A stretch of 23,197 bases of DNA from Rickettsiales bacterium (GCA_023301245.1 JALZUV010000080.1:1-23197); one strand, 5' to 3'; positions 16,275-22,955 are shown, counted from the stretch's first letter. The notes: a model not told the origin generated them from the sequence alone. Made by a program: numbers and translations.

Positions 16275-16801
16275 CAAAATTACTGACGCTTATCTTTATA
16301 GTATTTGCCACGCCATTATGGGCACAATCTGCGCTTGAGCTAGACTCAAGCCAGCCTATCGAAATAGCAGCTGATGAATTGGAAGTGCTGCAAGATAAGA
16401 ACATGGCCATCTTTCGTGGCGATGTGGAGGCGATTCAAGGTAATATCACCTTAAAGGCCGAGAAAATGGAAGTGTTTTACCGTCAGGCAGGGCAGCAATC
16501 GCCGACAGGTGGCTTCGGCGCGGTTAGCCGCATTGAGGTGGAAAATAACGTGATGCTTGCGACTCCGCAAGAATCGGCCAAAGCATCGCGGGGGATTTAT
16601 AATGTTGATAAACAAGTGATTACACTGGTTGGCAATGTTGTTTTGACGCGTGATAAGAACATGCTTCGTGGTGGGCAGATGGTTTATAACCTTAAAACAC
16701 AAAAGAGCCTGTTAACATCGGGTAAAGCGGTGGCCTCGCCAGATGGTACAGTGAAATCGACTGGCGGGCGTGTTAAAGGTGTCTTTATACCGAAGCAATA
16801 A
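16271..16801 (+). CDS. lptA: LPS transport periplasmic protein LptA
   Basis: Periplasmic beta-jellyroll protein forming the bridge that carries LPS to the outer membrane. 176 residues. A signal peptide spans about 1-19 with likely cleavage in LWA|QS. The OstA/LptA domain starts with QPIEIAADELEVLQDKNMAI and includes FRGDVEAIQGNITLKAEKM and GNVVLTRDKNMLRGGQMVY, which are family signatures. A basic C-terminus ends in VFIPKQ. It overlaps lptC by ATGA. A 67-base gap separates it from lptB, which seems to carry its own promoter and three direct repeats, so lptA may end the first transcript although no hairpin terminator is visible. Confidence 0.93.
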   Translation: MTKLLTLIFIVFATPLWAQSALELDSSQPIEIAADELEVLQDKNMAIFRGDVEAIQGNITLKAEKMEVFYRQAGQQSPTGGFGAVSRIEVENNVMLATPQESAKASRGIYNVDKQVITLVGNVVLTRDKNMLRGGQMVYNLKTQKSLLTSGKAVASPDGTVKSTGGRVKGVFIPKQ

Positions 16802-16833
16802 TTGCATGATAATTGCATAAAAGCTCATAATTG
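16798..16833 (+). repeat. Three direct repeats ATAATTG(CAT) next to the lptB promoter
   Basis: ATAATTGCAT occurs at 16798-16807 and 16809-16818 (period 11, about one helical turn), and the partial copy ATAATTG at 16827-16833 abuts the predicted -35 hexamer at 16834. Same-face spacing of the first two copies looks like a protein binding site. The first copy overlaps the lptA stop codon. Confidence 0.5.
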
Positions 16834-16862
16834 TTGGAAATTGGCCGTGAGCCTGCTATTGT
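16834..16862 (+). promoter_or_regulatory. lptB-rpoN promoter, predicted leaderless
   Basis: TTGGAA (16834-16839), 17-base spacer, TATTGT (16857-16862), then 6 bases to the ATG at 16869. No Shine-Dalgarno. A weaker sigma-54-like match (GG-N10-GC, 16843-16856) overlaps it and would start transcription at nearly the same place. Confidence 0.45.
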
Positions 16863-16868
16863 GGCTTT

Positions 16869-17630
16869 ATGGATACAAAGCCACAAACCCCGCAGCTAGT
16901 CGAAACTACCTCGGGTTTAGAAATTCAGCATTTGGGTAAAAGTTACGCAAAGCGCCCTGTGGTGCGCGATATTTCGTTGACGGTGCGCCGTGGCGAGGCC
17001 GTTGGTTTGCTGGGCCCTAACGGTGCGGGTAAAACTACTTGTTTCTATATGATTACGGGGCTTATTCGCCCTGATTATGGCCGTATTTTTCTTGATGGAA
17101 CCGACATTACGCCGCTGCCGATGTATCATCGTGCGCGTATTGGCGTGGGCTATTTGCCGCAAGAAACCTCAATTTTTCGTGGATTGACGGTTGAGCAGAA
17201 TATTATGGCCGTGCTAGAGGTGACCGAAAAAGTTCGCGAGAACCGTCAGATGATTTTAGATGAGTTGCTGGGCGAATTCTCCATTACGCATTTACGCACC
17301 ACGCCTGCTATCGCCCTTTCAGGTGGTGAACGCCGCCGTGTGGAAATAGCCCGCGCACTCGCAAGTAAGCCGAGCTTTATTTTGCTCGATGAACCATTGG
17401 CGGGGATTGACCCTATCGCCGTGGCAGAAATTCGTGAGCTTGTCGCGCATCTAAAAGATCGCGGTATTGGCGTGCTAATTACCGAACATAACGTGCGCGA
17501 AACGCTGCAAATTATTGACCGTGCCTATATTATTCATGAAGGCTCGGTACTTATGGAAGGCGCACCTGACGAAATTGTCAATAATACTGATGTGCGCCGC
17601 GTGTATCTTGGGGAGTCGTTTAGTCAGTAA
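16869..17630 (+). CDS. lptB: LPS export ABC transporter ATP-binding protein LptB
   Basis: ATPase that powers LPS extraction from the inner membrane with LptF and LptG, which are not in this window. 253 residues. Walker A GPNGAGKT at 49-56, Q-loop around GYLPQETSIFRGLTV at 94-108, ABC signature LSGGERRRVEIARAL at 150-164 and Walker B ILLDEPLAGIDP at 171-182. The segment after Walker B (IAVAEIRELVAHLKDRGIGVLITEHN) is typical of LptB. It has about 15 extra residues at the N-terminus compared with E. coli LptB. The stop codon TAA shares its last base with the rpoN ATG (TAATG), so the two genes are translationally coupled. Confidence 0.97.
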   Translation: MDTKPQTPQLVETTSGLEIQHLGKSYAKRPVVRDISLTVRRGEAVGLLGPNGAGKTTCFYMITGLIRPDYGRIFLDGTDITPLPMYHRARIGVGYLPQETSIFRGLTVEQNIMAVLEVTEKVRENRQMILDELLGEFSITHLRTTPAIALSGGERRRVEIARALASKPSFILLDEPLAGIDPIAVAEIRELVAHLKDRGIGVLITEHNVRETLQIIDRAYIIHEGSVLMEGAPDEIVNNTDVRRVYLGESFSQ

Positions 17631-19087
17631 TGGCCGGCCCTTCGCAGAGTTTACAGCAAAGCCAGCAGCAATCGCTGGTGATGACGCAGCAGCTTCAGCA
17701 ATCCATAAAACTCCTTCAACTTTCTGCAGCCGATTTAGATGCCTTCGTGATGGAGGAGATGGAGAAAAATCCGCTCCTGCAAGAAGGCGAAGCTAAAAAC
17801 GATGAGCGTGAAGAAGAAAAGGTGGAAACTGAAGAAGCCGCCCAAGAAATAGATTTCGATAGAAATGATAAAATCGCCGATACGCCCGTAGCCACCGAAG
17901 AGTTCTCTGATAGAGCCGAGCGCACGCAAACGGATTATTCCACCCCCACCAGCAGCTATAGCGGCGAAGGTGAGAATTTAATTGAGAAAATGGCGCATGA
18001 AAAGCCAAGCTTACGCGATTACTTATTAGAGCATCTCAATTGCTCAACCGACAATATGGCGCAACGGCTCATCGGCCTGCATCTGATAGATATGGTGCAG
18101 CCCACAGGCTATCTGCCCGAACATTACGCCGAGCTGACCGAAATTTTGAAATGCACCGATGATGAGCTTGAAGAAGTGGTAACGCTGCTTCAAGAATCGG
18201 AGCCTGCGGGCTTATGCGCACGTAATGTGGCGGAATGTTTAGCGCTACAGCTAGAAGATATGGGCGAGTTGACCGTGTCGATGCAGGCGCTGGTTGATAA
18301 TCTTGATTTACTGGGGCGCGCCGAATTTTCCAAATTGCAAAAAGCGTGTGGCGTGCCGCGTGACGAGTTGCAAGAAATGGTCGCCGAGCTAAAAGAGTTA
18401 AACCCTAAACCCGGTTTCGCATTCGATTTTGAAGAAGCAGGCGCGGTGCAGCCCGATATTTTTGTACGACGCCGTGGCGAGGATTGGGAGATTGAGCTAA
18501 ACCCATCGGCATTGCCGAAGGTGCTGGTGAATAATGATTATTACACTAAGCTTTCGACAGGTAGTCGCGATAAGGAAGAAAAAGCCTATTTGGGCGAGCA
18601 GCTAACCCATGCAAATTGGTTAGTAAAGTCGCTCGACCAGCGGGCGCATACGATGCTGAAAGCCACGCGCGAAATTGTTAAACAGCAGTCGCGTTTTTTG
18701 ATACATGGCGTGCGCTATCTAAAGCCGCTGACGCTGAAAGAGGTGGCCGATGCAATTGAAATGCACGAAAGCACTATCAGCCGCATTACTAGCAATAAGT
18801 ATGTGTCCTACGGCGGCGCGCTTTACGAGCTAAAATATTTTTTCACCTCATCGCTTGGTAGCAGTTTTGGCGGCGACGATATTAGCAGCAAAGCCGTGCA
18901 GCATATGATTCAAAAATTGGTAGATATGGAAACCGATGTGAAGTCGGTCCATTCGGACGATGCCTTGGCCACTGCGCTAGATAATGAAGGCATAAAAGTA
19001 GCCCGCCGCACCGTAGCAAAATATCGCGATATTATGAATATCCCCTCCAGCGCCCAGCGCAAACGCGTGTTTAAAGAAACGCTTTAA
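17630..19087 (+). CDS. rpoN: RNA polymerase sigma-54 factor
   Basis: Alternative sigma factor that recognises -24/-12 promoters and needs AAA+ activators. 485 residues. Region I is Gln-rich (SLVMTQQLQQSIKLLQLS, about 15-32) followed by LDAFVMEEMEKNPLL. The linker to the core-binding domain is strongly acidic. The core-binding domain covers about 115-300, the DNA-binding part 330-485, and the RpoN box is ARRTVAKYRD near 457-466. The lptB-rpoN-hpf order is widely conserved in Proteobacteria, but here hpf is separated from rpoN by about 3.9 kb of other genes. The gene ends at a strong terminator, so its transcript does not reach hpf. Confidence 0.97.
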   Translation: MAGPSQSLQQSQQQSLVMTQQLQQSIKLLQLSAADLDAFVMEEMEKNPLLQEGEAKNDEREEEKVETEEAAQEIDFDRNDKIADTPVATEEFSDRAERTQTDYSTPTSSYSGEGENLIEKMAHEKPSLRDYLLEHLNCSTDNMAQRLIGLHLIDMVQPTGYLPEHYAELTEILKCTDDELEEVVTLLQESEPAGLCARNVAECLALQLEDMGELTVSMQALVDNLDLLGRAEFSKLQKACGVPRDELQEMVAELKELNPKPGFAFDFEEAGAVQPDIFVRRRGEDWEIELNPSALPKVLVNNDYYTKLSTGSRDKEEKAYLGEQLTHANWLVKSLDQRAHTMLKATREIVKQQSRFLIHGVRYLKPLTLKEVADAIEMHESTISRITSNKYVSYGGALYELKYFFTSSLGSSFGGDDISSKAVQHMIQKLVDMETDVKSVHSDDALATALDNEGIKVARRTVAKYRDIMNIPSSAQRKRVFKETL

Positions 19088-19091
19088 AACG

Positions 19092-19133
19092 AAAAAAGAG
19101 CCCTTGTAACTAGGTTACAAGGCTCTTTTTTTA
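19092..19133. terminator. Bidirectional intrinsic terminator after rpoN
   Basis: Long near-perfect hairpin: left arm 19092-19110 (A run, GAGCC, one bulged C, TTGTAAC), 2-3 base loop, right arm 19113-19132 (GTTACAA, GGCTC, T run). A and T runs on both sides make it usable from either strand. The stop codon of the minus-strand small membrane protein lies in its right flank. Confidence 0.88.
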
Positions 19134-19358
19134 GTAGAAGATGATTGCTAAAGTTAGCAAAATCCAACTTAGCAGTATTGTTGCTAGTCCTATGTTTGCC
19201 GTATGCTGTTTGTGCTTTTTGGGAATATAGTCTCCAATTGTAGCGTGGATGGTTAGCGCCAAAATTATATAAAGTATTGGCGCAAATGCCCAATCAGGAA
19301 GGCCGCAATCTAAGCACGGAGGGCCAAAAAGATCTTCAAAAAGAAAAATAAACTTCAT
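19131..19358 (-). CDS. Small two-helix membrane protein, unknown function
   Basis: Not recognised. 75 residues with two hydrophobic segments, about 24-42 (WAFAPILYIILALTIHATI) and 54-74 (ANIGLATILLSWILLTLAI), joined by a short basic loop with KKHKQH. A CLDCG pair at about 15-19 precedes the first helix. An acidic start and basic loop suggest the loop is cytosolic. Support for coding is the ATG start at 19358, the clean alternation of hydrophobic and charged stretches, and termination at the shared terminator. Only a weak ribosome binding site (AAAGAA) is seen. A competing frame at 19084-19293 runs through the hairpin and looks less protein-like. It lies in the segment that separates rpoN from hpf. 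Confidence 0.5.
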   Translation of the reverse strand: MKFIFLFEDLFGPPCLDCGLPDWAFAPILYIILALTIHATIGDYIPKKHKQHTANIGLATILLSWILLTLAIIFY

Positions 19359-19556
19359 AATTCTTTAAAATTTAAATGTGAAAAATTTTGCTGTCTTAAA
19401 TCAGGGGGCATTCTTTACGAATGCAAAGGTGCCAAATGAAAGAAATTGGGCAGCAAATATCCCGCGCACATTAGCATAAATGCCCCGCAATATCAATGGT
19501 AGGTGGGTGATTGTCACATAACTGTCATCATTGGCTAGGGGGCGAAATAGGCTGTT
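19359..19556. other. Intergenic region between pseudopilin gene and small membrane protein
   Basis: About 200 bases. AT-rich at the left (upstream of the small membrane gene), with a short perfect hairpin GCATTC-TTTAC-GAATGC at 19408-19424. A weak hairpin (minus strand GGCT-N7-AGCC, around 19549-19566) lies just after the pseudopilin stop and could be a poor terminator. I see no ORF, RNA gene or repeat family here. Confidence 0.5.
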
Positions 19557-20339
19557 TTAAAGCCCAAAATATAGGGTGCAAGTGGCGGTGTCAGTTGAAA
19601 GCACGTAGGTTGCTGTTGACGCAGTGTCGTTGCTTGCACAGTTAGCGCTTGCAGTGGTGTTGCCGGTGGTTACGCCGCCTGATCCTGGTTTGCCATCATC
19701 AATTTTTGTATCAATGTTGAATGCCTCAGTTGGTGTGAGGAGAGGGTCGCTAAATAGTTGGTTATCAGCTGCTACAGGCCGCCCAAGTTGTAGCCAGTTT
19801 CGGCTGCGGTTAATGGGGAAAATATCGCCATACCAGCCGCCAAGGCTGCTCGCATCAGAGTTGGCAACGATTGCCCAGCCACCTGTGCCTGTTGGAGATT
19901 CAGGAGCATTTACGCCTGCGGTAACTGATAAGGTGCCACCAGAGCCTTGAGCTCCTGTGAAACTACCTGATATAATTTCGGCATTGGCGAGATGCTGCCA
20001 AGCTCGGTGAATTTCACGAGAGCGGGTAGAGGTGCCTTCAATATTGCCATCGCCATCGCCATTACAGGTTGTGCCGTTAAAGCTGCTAGCGGTTTGGCAT
20101 GCTGCATCGGCAGCAAGCGCTGTTCCCCAATAGGCTTCGGCATTATCTATATCGCCGGGTAGGGCGTTATATTTTAATTTAAAGGCGTTAAAGCCAATTT
20201 CATATTGATTCTTTTGCGAAACAATCGAATTTAATTCAGCACCGCGAATAAGGTCGGCACCAGCGGTAATGCCTCCGATAATTAGGCCGATAATTACCAG
20301 CACAATAGAGAGTTCAAGAAGGGTAAAGCCATTTTTCAT
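19557..20339 (-). CDS. Type IV pilin-like / pseudopilin protein, paralogue B
   Basis: Secreted pilin-like protein, 260 residues, with a class III prepilin signal: leader MKNG cleaved before FTLLELS, leaving Phe+1 and Glu+5. The hydrophobic N-terminal helix runs to about residue 30. The globular part contains NALPGDIDNAEAYW (58-71), a Cys pair flanking CNGDGDGN (a possible Ca-binding loop), RAWQHLANAEI, and NIDTKIDDGKPG. The last 30 residues hold a second Cys pair (NCAS to TATCTLYFGL), like the C-terminal disulfide loop of type IV pilins. The first 32 residues differ from paralogue A only at position 8. A class A prepilin peptidase is required and is not in this window. Which machine it serves, T2SS-like or T4P-like, is open. 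Confidence 0.85.
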   Translation of the reverse strand: MKNGFTLLELSIVLVIIGLIIGGITAGADLIRGAELNSIVSQKNQYEIGFNAFKLKYNALPGDIDNAEAYWGTALAADAACQTASSFNGTTCNGDGDGNIEGTSTRSREIHRAWQHLANAEIISGSFTGAQGSGGTLSVTAGVNAPESPTGTGGWAIVANSDASSLGGWYGDIFPINRSRNWLQLGRPVAADNQLFSDPLLTPTEAFNIDTKIDDGKPGSGGVTTGNTTASANCASNDTASTATYVLSTDTATCTLYFGL

Positions 20340-20346
20340 AGGTTTA

Positions 20347-20374
20347 ATCTTAGCGCCTGTATCTTAATTAACAA
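20347..20374 (-). promoter_or_regulatory. Promoter of pseudopilin B, predicted leaderless, overlapping a CtrA-like box
   Basis: On the minus strand: TTGTTA (20374-20369), 16-base spacer, TAAGAT (20352-20347), 7 bases, ATG at 20339. No Shine-Dalgarno. The -35 element falls inside a TTAA-N7-TTAAC match on the plus strand. Confidence 0.5.
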
Positions 20375-20379
20375 TTAAC
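20364..20379 (+). promoter_or_regulatory. CtrA-like box upstream of pseudopilin B
   Basis: TTAA at 20364-20367, 7 bases, TTAAC at 20375-20379: an exact TTAA-N7-TTAAC. A further TTAA sits at 20368. It covers the -35 region of the minus-strand pseudopilin promoter. CtrA binding is inferred from the motif. Confidence 0.4.
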
Positions 20380-20422
20380 AGTGTAAATATAAGTTGGCAT
20401 AGTGAGTCTTAGGGTGGGCTTT

Positions 20423-21175
20423 CTACTGATCCAGCAAAAATACCATGCGGCAAGTGTTGGTTTCGCTTGTTAGATCGTAGTCGGCACTGGTAACGCTATT
20501 AAGCCAATCGCCTGCACAGCCTGTTTGGCTGACTCCATTAACCCCTAATGCACGACCTGTATCGGCGAGGCCATCGTCTAATTTAGTGTCAATATTTTGT
20601 GCTTCAATCGGCAGAAGCCCTGCGCGGTTGAGGCAGGCAGAATTGGTGGACCCTAACATTATAATATCGCGATTATTTACTCCATAGAGCGCTTGGCTGC
20701 CAGTGCCTGTACAGCTAGACGCTGTGCCAATGCGTATAAATTGAAAGCCCATCGCGTCAATGGAGGATTGGGGATAGGTTCCGCCGATGGTGGCGCCACC
20801 CGTGAATTTTCCATCATAACGGTTAGATAGAATCTCAGCGAGCCCCATATGTTGCCATGCACGTGAGCCTTCTTGCCAGCCATTATCGCCATTCGCATCA
20901 CTAAAAATATCGTCGCCATTGCCGTTGCAGAAGGTGCTGTTTTCATCCACGCATTCTGTGGGCCAGTAGCTTGATGCATTATCCATATCGCCGGGTAGGG
21001 CGTTGAATTTTAGTCGGAAGGTGTGAAGTGCGGTTTTATATTGATTAACATCCGTCACGACCGATTTAAGCTCGGCGGCGCGGATTAAATCGGCTCCTGC
21101 AGTTATGCCGCCAATAATTAAGCCGATGATGACTAATACAATGGAGAGTTCAATAAGAGTGAAACCGTTTTTCAT
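20423..21175 (-). CDS. Type IV pilin-like / pseudopilin protein, paralogue A
   Basis: 250 residues, prepilin leader MKNG before FTLIELS, Glu+5 present, hydrophobic helix to about residue 30. It aligns without gaps to paralogue B over the first 70 residues, both reaching NALPGD(I/M)DNA at the same place. Shared later blocks are RAWQHMGLAEIL, NIDTKLDDG and the C-terminal Cys pair (TGCAGD to TNTCRMVFLLDQ). A Cys-flanked acidic Asn/Gly/Asp-rich stretch (CNGNGDDIFSDANGDNGW) resembles a Ca-binding loop and is longer than in B. The middle regions are otherwise divergent, so the duplication is old or the surface evolves fast. It diverges from the cpaF-like gene across 98 bases. Confidence 0.85.
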   Translation of the reverse strand: MKNGFTLIELSIVLVIIGLIIGGITAGADLIRAAELKSVVTDVNQYKTALHTFRLKFNALPGDMDNASSYWPTECVDENSTFCNGNGDDIFSDANGDNGWQEGSRAWQHMGLAEILSNRYDGKFTGGATIGGTYPQSSIDAMGFQFIRIGTASSCTGTGSQALYGVNNRDIIMLGSTNSACLNRAGLLPIEAQNIDTKLDDGLADTGRALGVNGVSQTGCAGDWLNSVTSADYDLTSETNTCRMVFLLDQ

Positions 21176-21182
21176 GCAACTA

Positions 21183-21188
21183 ATTCTA
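21183..21188 (-). promoter_or_regulatory. -10 element of pseudopilin A, predicted leaderless
   Basis: TAGAAT on the minus strand, 7 bases before the ATG at 21175. No convincing -35 hexamer is seen. The surrounding sequence (AATTAA, then ACAG.CGCTA) resembles that before pseudopilin B, indicating that the promoter was duplicated along with the gene. Confidence 0.4.
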
Positions 21189-21273
21189 GCGTCTGTTATT
21201 TAATTGAATGCTTATGCTTACACGAGAAAGTTATATTAATGAAATATAAATAAGTTGGGGGTAGGGTTGGCCT

Positions 21274-22866
21274 ATGAACTTAGGAAAATATCGCTTCGCT
21301 TCGGGCGACCCGCTAATTTTACAAAATGAAGCGGCCTTTGTCGCGTGGCGCATTGATGGCGGCGAAATTGAGATTCAGCAAAATGGGCAAGTGCAGCGCC
21401 AGCTTGGCGAAGGTGAACTGCTGGGCGAAGAAATTGTACTTAACGGCGGCCCTGCACCCTATAGCGCTTTTGCGAAAGGTGCTATTAGCGTATCGCCTAT
21501 TACGAAGCAGCAGTTGGAGCAAATTTTTAAGCCCGATGCGGCGGCTAATGAAGCGGCTGCTCCTGCGACTACGCCCGCGGTTGATCATGAAGGCCCAGCC
21601 TTTGCCGAAACCGCTGATGTTCAAATGGGCGGTGGTGCAATCAATGCATTCGCCGCGATGGCTAAGGCGATGGAGCGACAAACAGAGTTGATGGAATTGC
21701 AGCATAAGTCGCAGCAATCTGAACTCGATATTATTGAAAAAGAACGTAGCATTTTAACGGGAGATTTCCTCGGTAAAATGGCTGACCTCGGTGCAATTAC
21801 CCCGCTGATGCAAGATGAAGAAATTAATGATATTCTCATCAACGGCCATACGGAAGTGTTTATTGAGCGCTTTGGTAAGCTGGAGAAAACCGATATTACC
21901 CTTTCGGGTGAAGATGAAGTGCTGCGTATTGCGCATCGTATCGCCAAAGGGATTGGCCGCGAGATTAACCCGTTTCGCCCGCTGCTTGATGCGCGTTTGG
22001 CCGATGGTTCGCGTGTGAATATTATTTGCCCGCCGCTAGCGGTAGATGGAACTTCTATCTCCATTCGTAAATTCTCGAAGCGTTTAATCTCTATCGACGA
22101 TATGATTGGGCAGAATAATATGTCGCCCGCGCTTGGTGAGTTTCTGAAGATTGTAGGCGCTTGCCGTATGAATGTGCTTATTTCAGGTGGTACAGGTTCT
22201 GGTAAAACGACATTACTCAATGCGGTCTCGCAGCATATTTCGCATGGCGAGCGCTTGATTACGATTGAGGATGCGGCGGAATTAAAACTCGACCACCCAG
22301 ATTTGGTGCGACTTGAAACTCGACCTGCCGCATCGAAAGCGCACGCCGAAGCGGCAGTGACGATTCGTGATTTAGTGAAGAACAGCCTGCGTATGCGCCC
22401 CGACCGTATTATTGTAGGTGAGGTGCGCGGCGAAGAAGCATTCGATATGATGCAAGCCATGAACACAGGTCATGAAGGTTCGCTTACCACTGTCCATGCT
22501 AACCATCCGCGTGATGCACTTTCGCGCGTAGAAAATATGGTGAGTATGGCCGATATGAATATTCCGATTGGCGCAGTGCGCTATCAAATTGCTTCGGCTT
22601 TGCAGCTTATTGTGCAGGTGAGCCGTCAGCGTGATGGTAAGCGTCGCATTACCCACGTGACCGAAATTATTGGTATGGAGGGCGACACAATCACCATGAA
22701 TGATTTGTTTAACTTTAGATCCTCAGGCGAAGATAAAGACGGTAATATTATAGGTGAATTTAAATGGGCGGGTATTATGCCGCGCTGTGTTCGCCGTATT
22801 GCTTACTATGGTTTATTGCCGCAAATGGAAGCGGCGTTGGGCGTGAAAATTCCGATTCGCGGATAG
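21274..22866 (+). CDS. cpaF: CpaF/TadA-family secretion ATPase with N-terminal cNMP-binding-like domain
   Basis: Hexameric ATPase of the type II/IV secretion superfamily, driving pilus assembly at the inner-membrane face. 530 residues. Residues 1-88 look like a cyclic-nucleotide-binding (Crp-type) beta-roll: spaced G, I, Q, W/I, GG, EGELLGEE and a final helix ending QLEQIF. An Ala/Pro linker and helical region (about 89-160) lead to the CpaF core: N-terminal ATPase subdomain about 165-290, Walker A GGTGSGKT at 305-312, Asp box ITIEDAAEL near 329-337, Walker B RIIVGEVRGEE at 378-388, and His box around H400-H408. The core is clearly CpaF rather than GspE or PilB. No other tad genes are in view. 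A TATAAA lies about 24 bases upstream of the ATG, and GGGTAGGG may serve as ribosome binding site. Confidence 0.88.
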   Translation: MNLGKYRFASGDPLILQNEAAFVAWRIDGGEIEIQQNGQVQRQLGEGELLGEEIVLNGGPAPYSAFAKGAISVSPITKQQLEQIFKPDAAANEAAAPATTPAVDHEGPAFAETADVQMGGGAINAFAAMAKAMERQTELMELQHKSQQSELDIIEKERSILTGDFLGKMADLGAITPLMQDEEINDILINGHTEVFIERFGKLEKTDITLSGEDEVLRIAHRIAKGIGREINPFRPLLDARLADGSRVNIICPPLAVDGTSISIRKFSKRLISIDDMIGQNNMSPALGEFLKIVGACRMNVLISGGTGSGKTTLLNAVSQHISHGERLITIEDAAELKLDHPDLVRLETRPAASKAHAEAAVTIRDLVKNSLRMRPDRIIVGEVRGEEAFDMMQAMNTGHEGSLTTVHANHPRDALSRVENMVSMADMNIPIGAVRYQIASALQLIVQVSRQRDGKRRITHVTEIIGMEGDTITMNDLFNFRSSGEDKDGNIIGEFKWAGIMPRCVRRIAYYGLLPQMEAALGVKIPIRG

Positions 22867-22899
22867 GCATCTGTCAATATAAATATTTTCTTATTATCG

Positions 22900-22927
22900 T
22901 TTAAAAACCGTGCCAATGCGCTATAAT
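22900..22927 (+). promoter_or_regulatory. hpf promoter
   Basis: Perfect TATAAT at 22922-22927 with TTTAAA at 22900-22905 (16-base spacer). Unlike several genes here, the message would have a leader of about 22 bases containing GGAG (22945-22948), 7 bases before the ATG. Confidence 0.55.
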
Positions 22928-22955
22928 TAGGCTTGTAACAAGTTGGAGATAAAAT

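Noticed and set aside
19084..19293. Minus-strand 69-residue frame downstream of rpoN
   Set aside because: It runs through the whole terminator hairpin and overlaps the more convincing two-helix membrane protein in another frame.
19404..19424. Hairpin GCATTC-TTTAC-GAATGC as a small RNA or terminator
   Set aside because: Only a 6-base stem, no T run on either side and no promoter in front; not enough for an RNA gene call.
21255..21273. Possible sigma-54 promoter in GGGGGTAGGGTTGGC before cpaF
   Set aside because: GG-N10-GC can be forced, but the TGGCAC and TTGC contexts are absent and the -12 element would touch the start codon.
21621..22466. Long 281-residue minus-strand frame opposite cpaF
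   Set aside because: It lies entirely antisense to a clearly conserved ATPase core; composition (Ser/Arg/Ile-rich, no motif) is that of a shadow frame.
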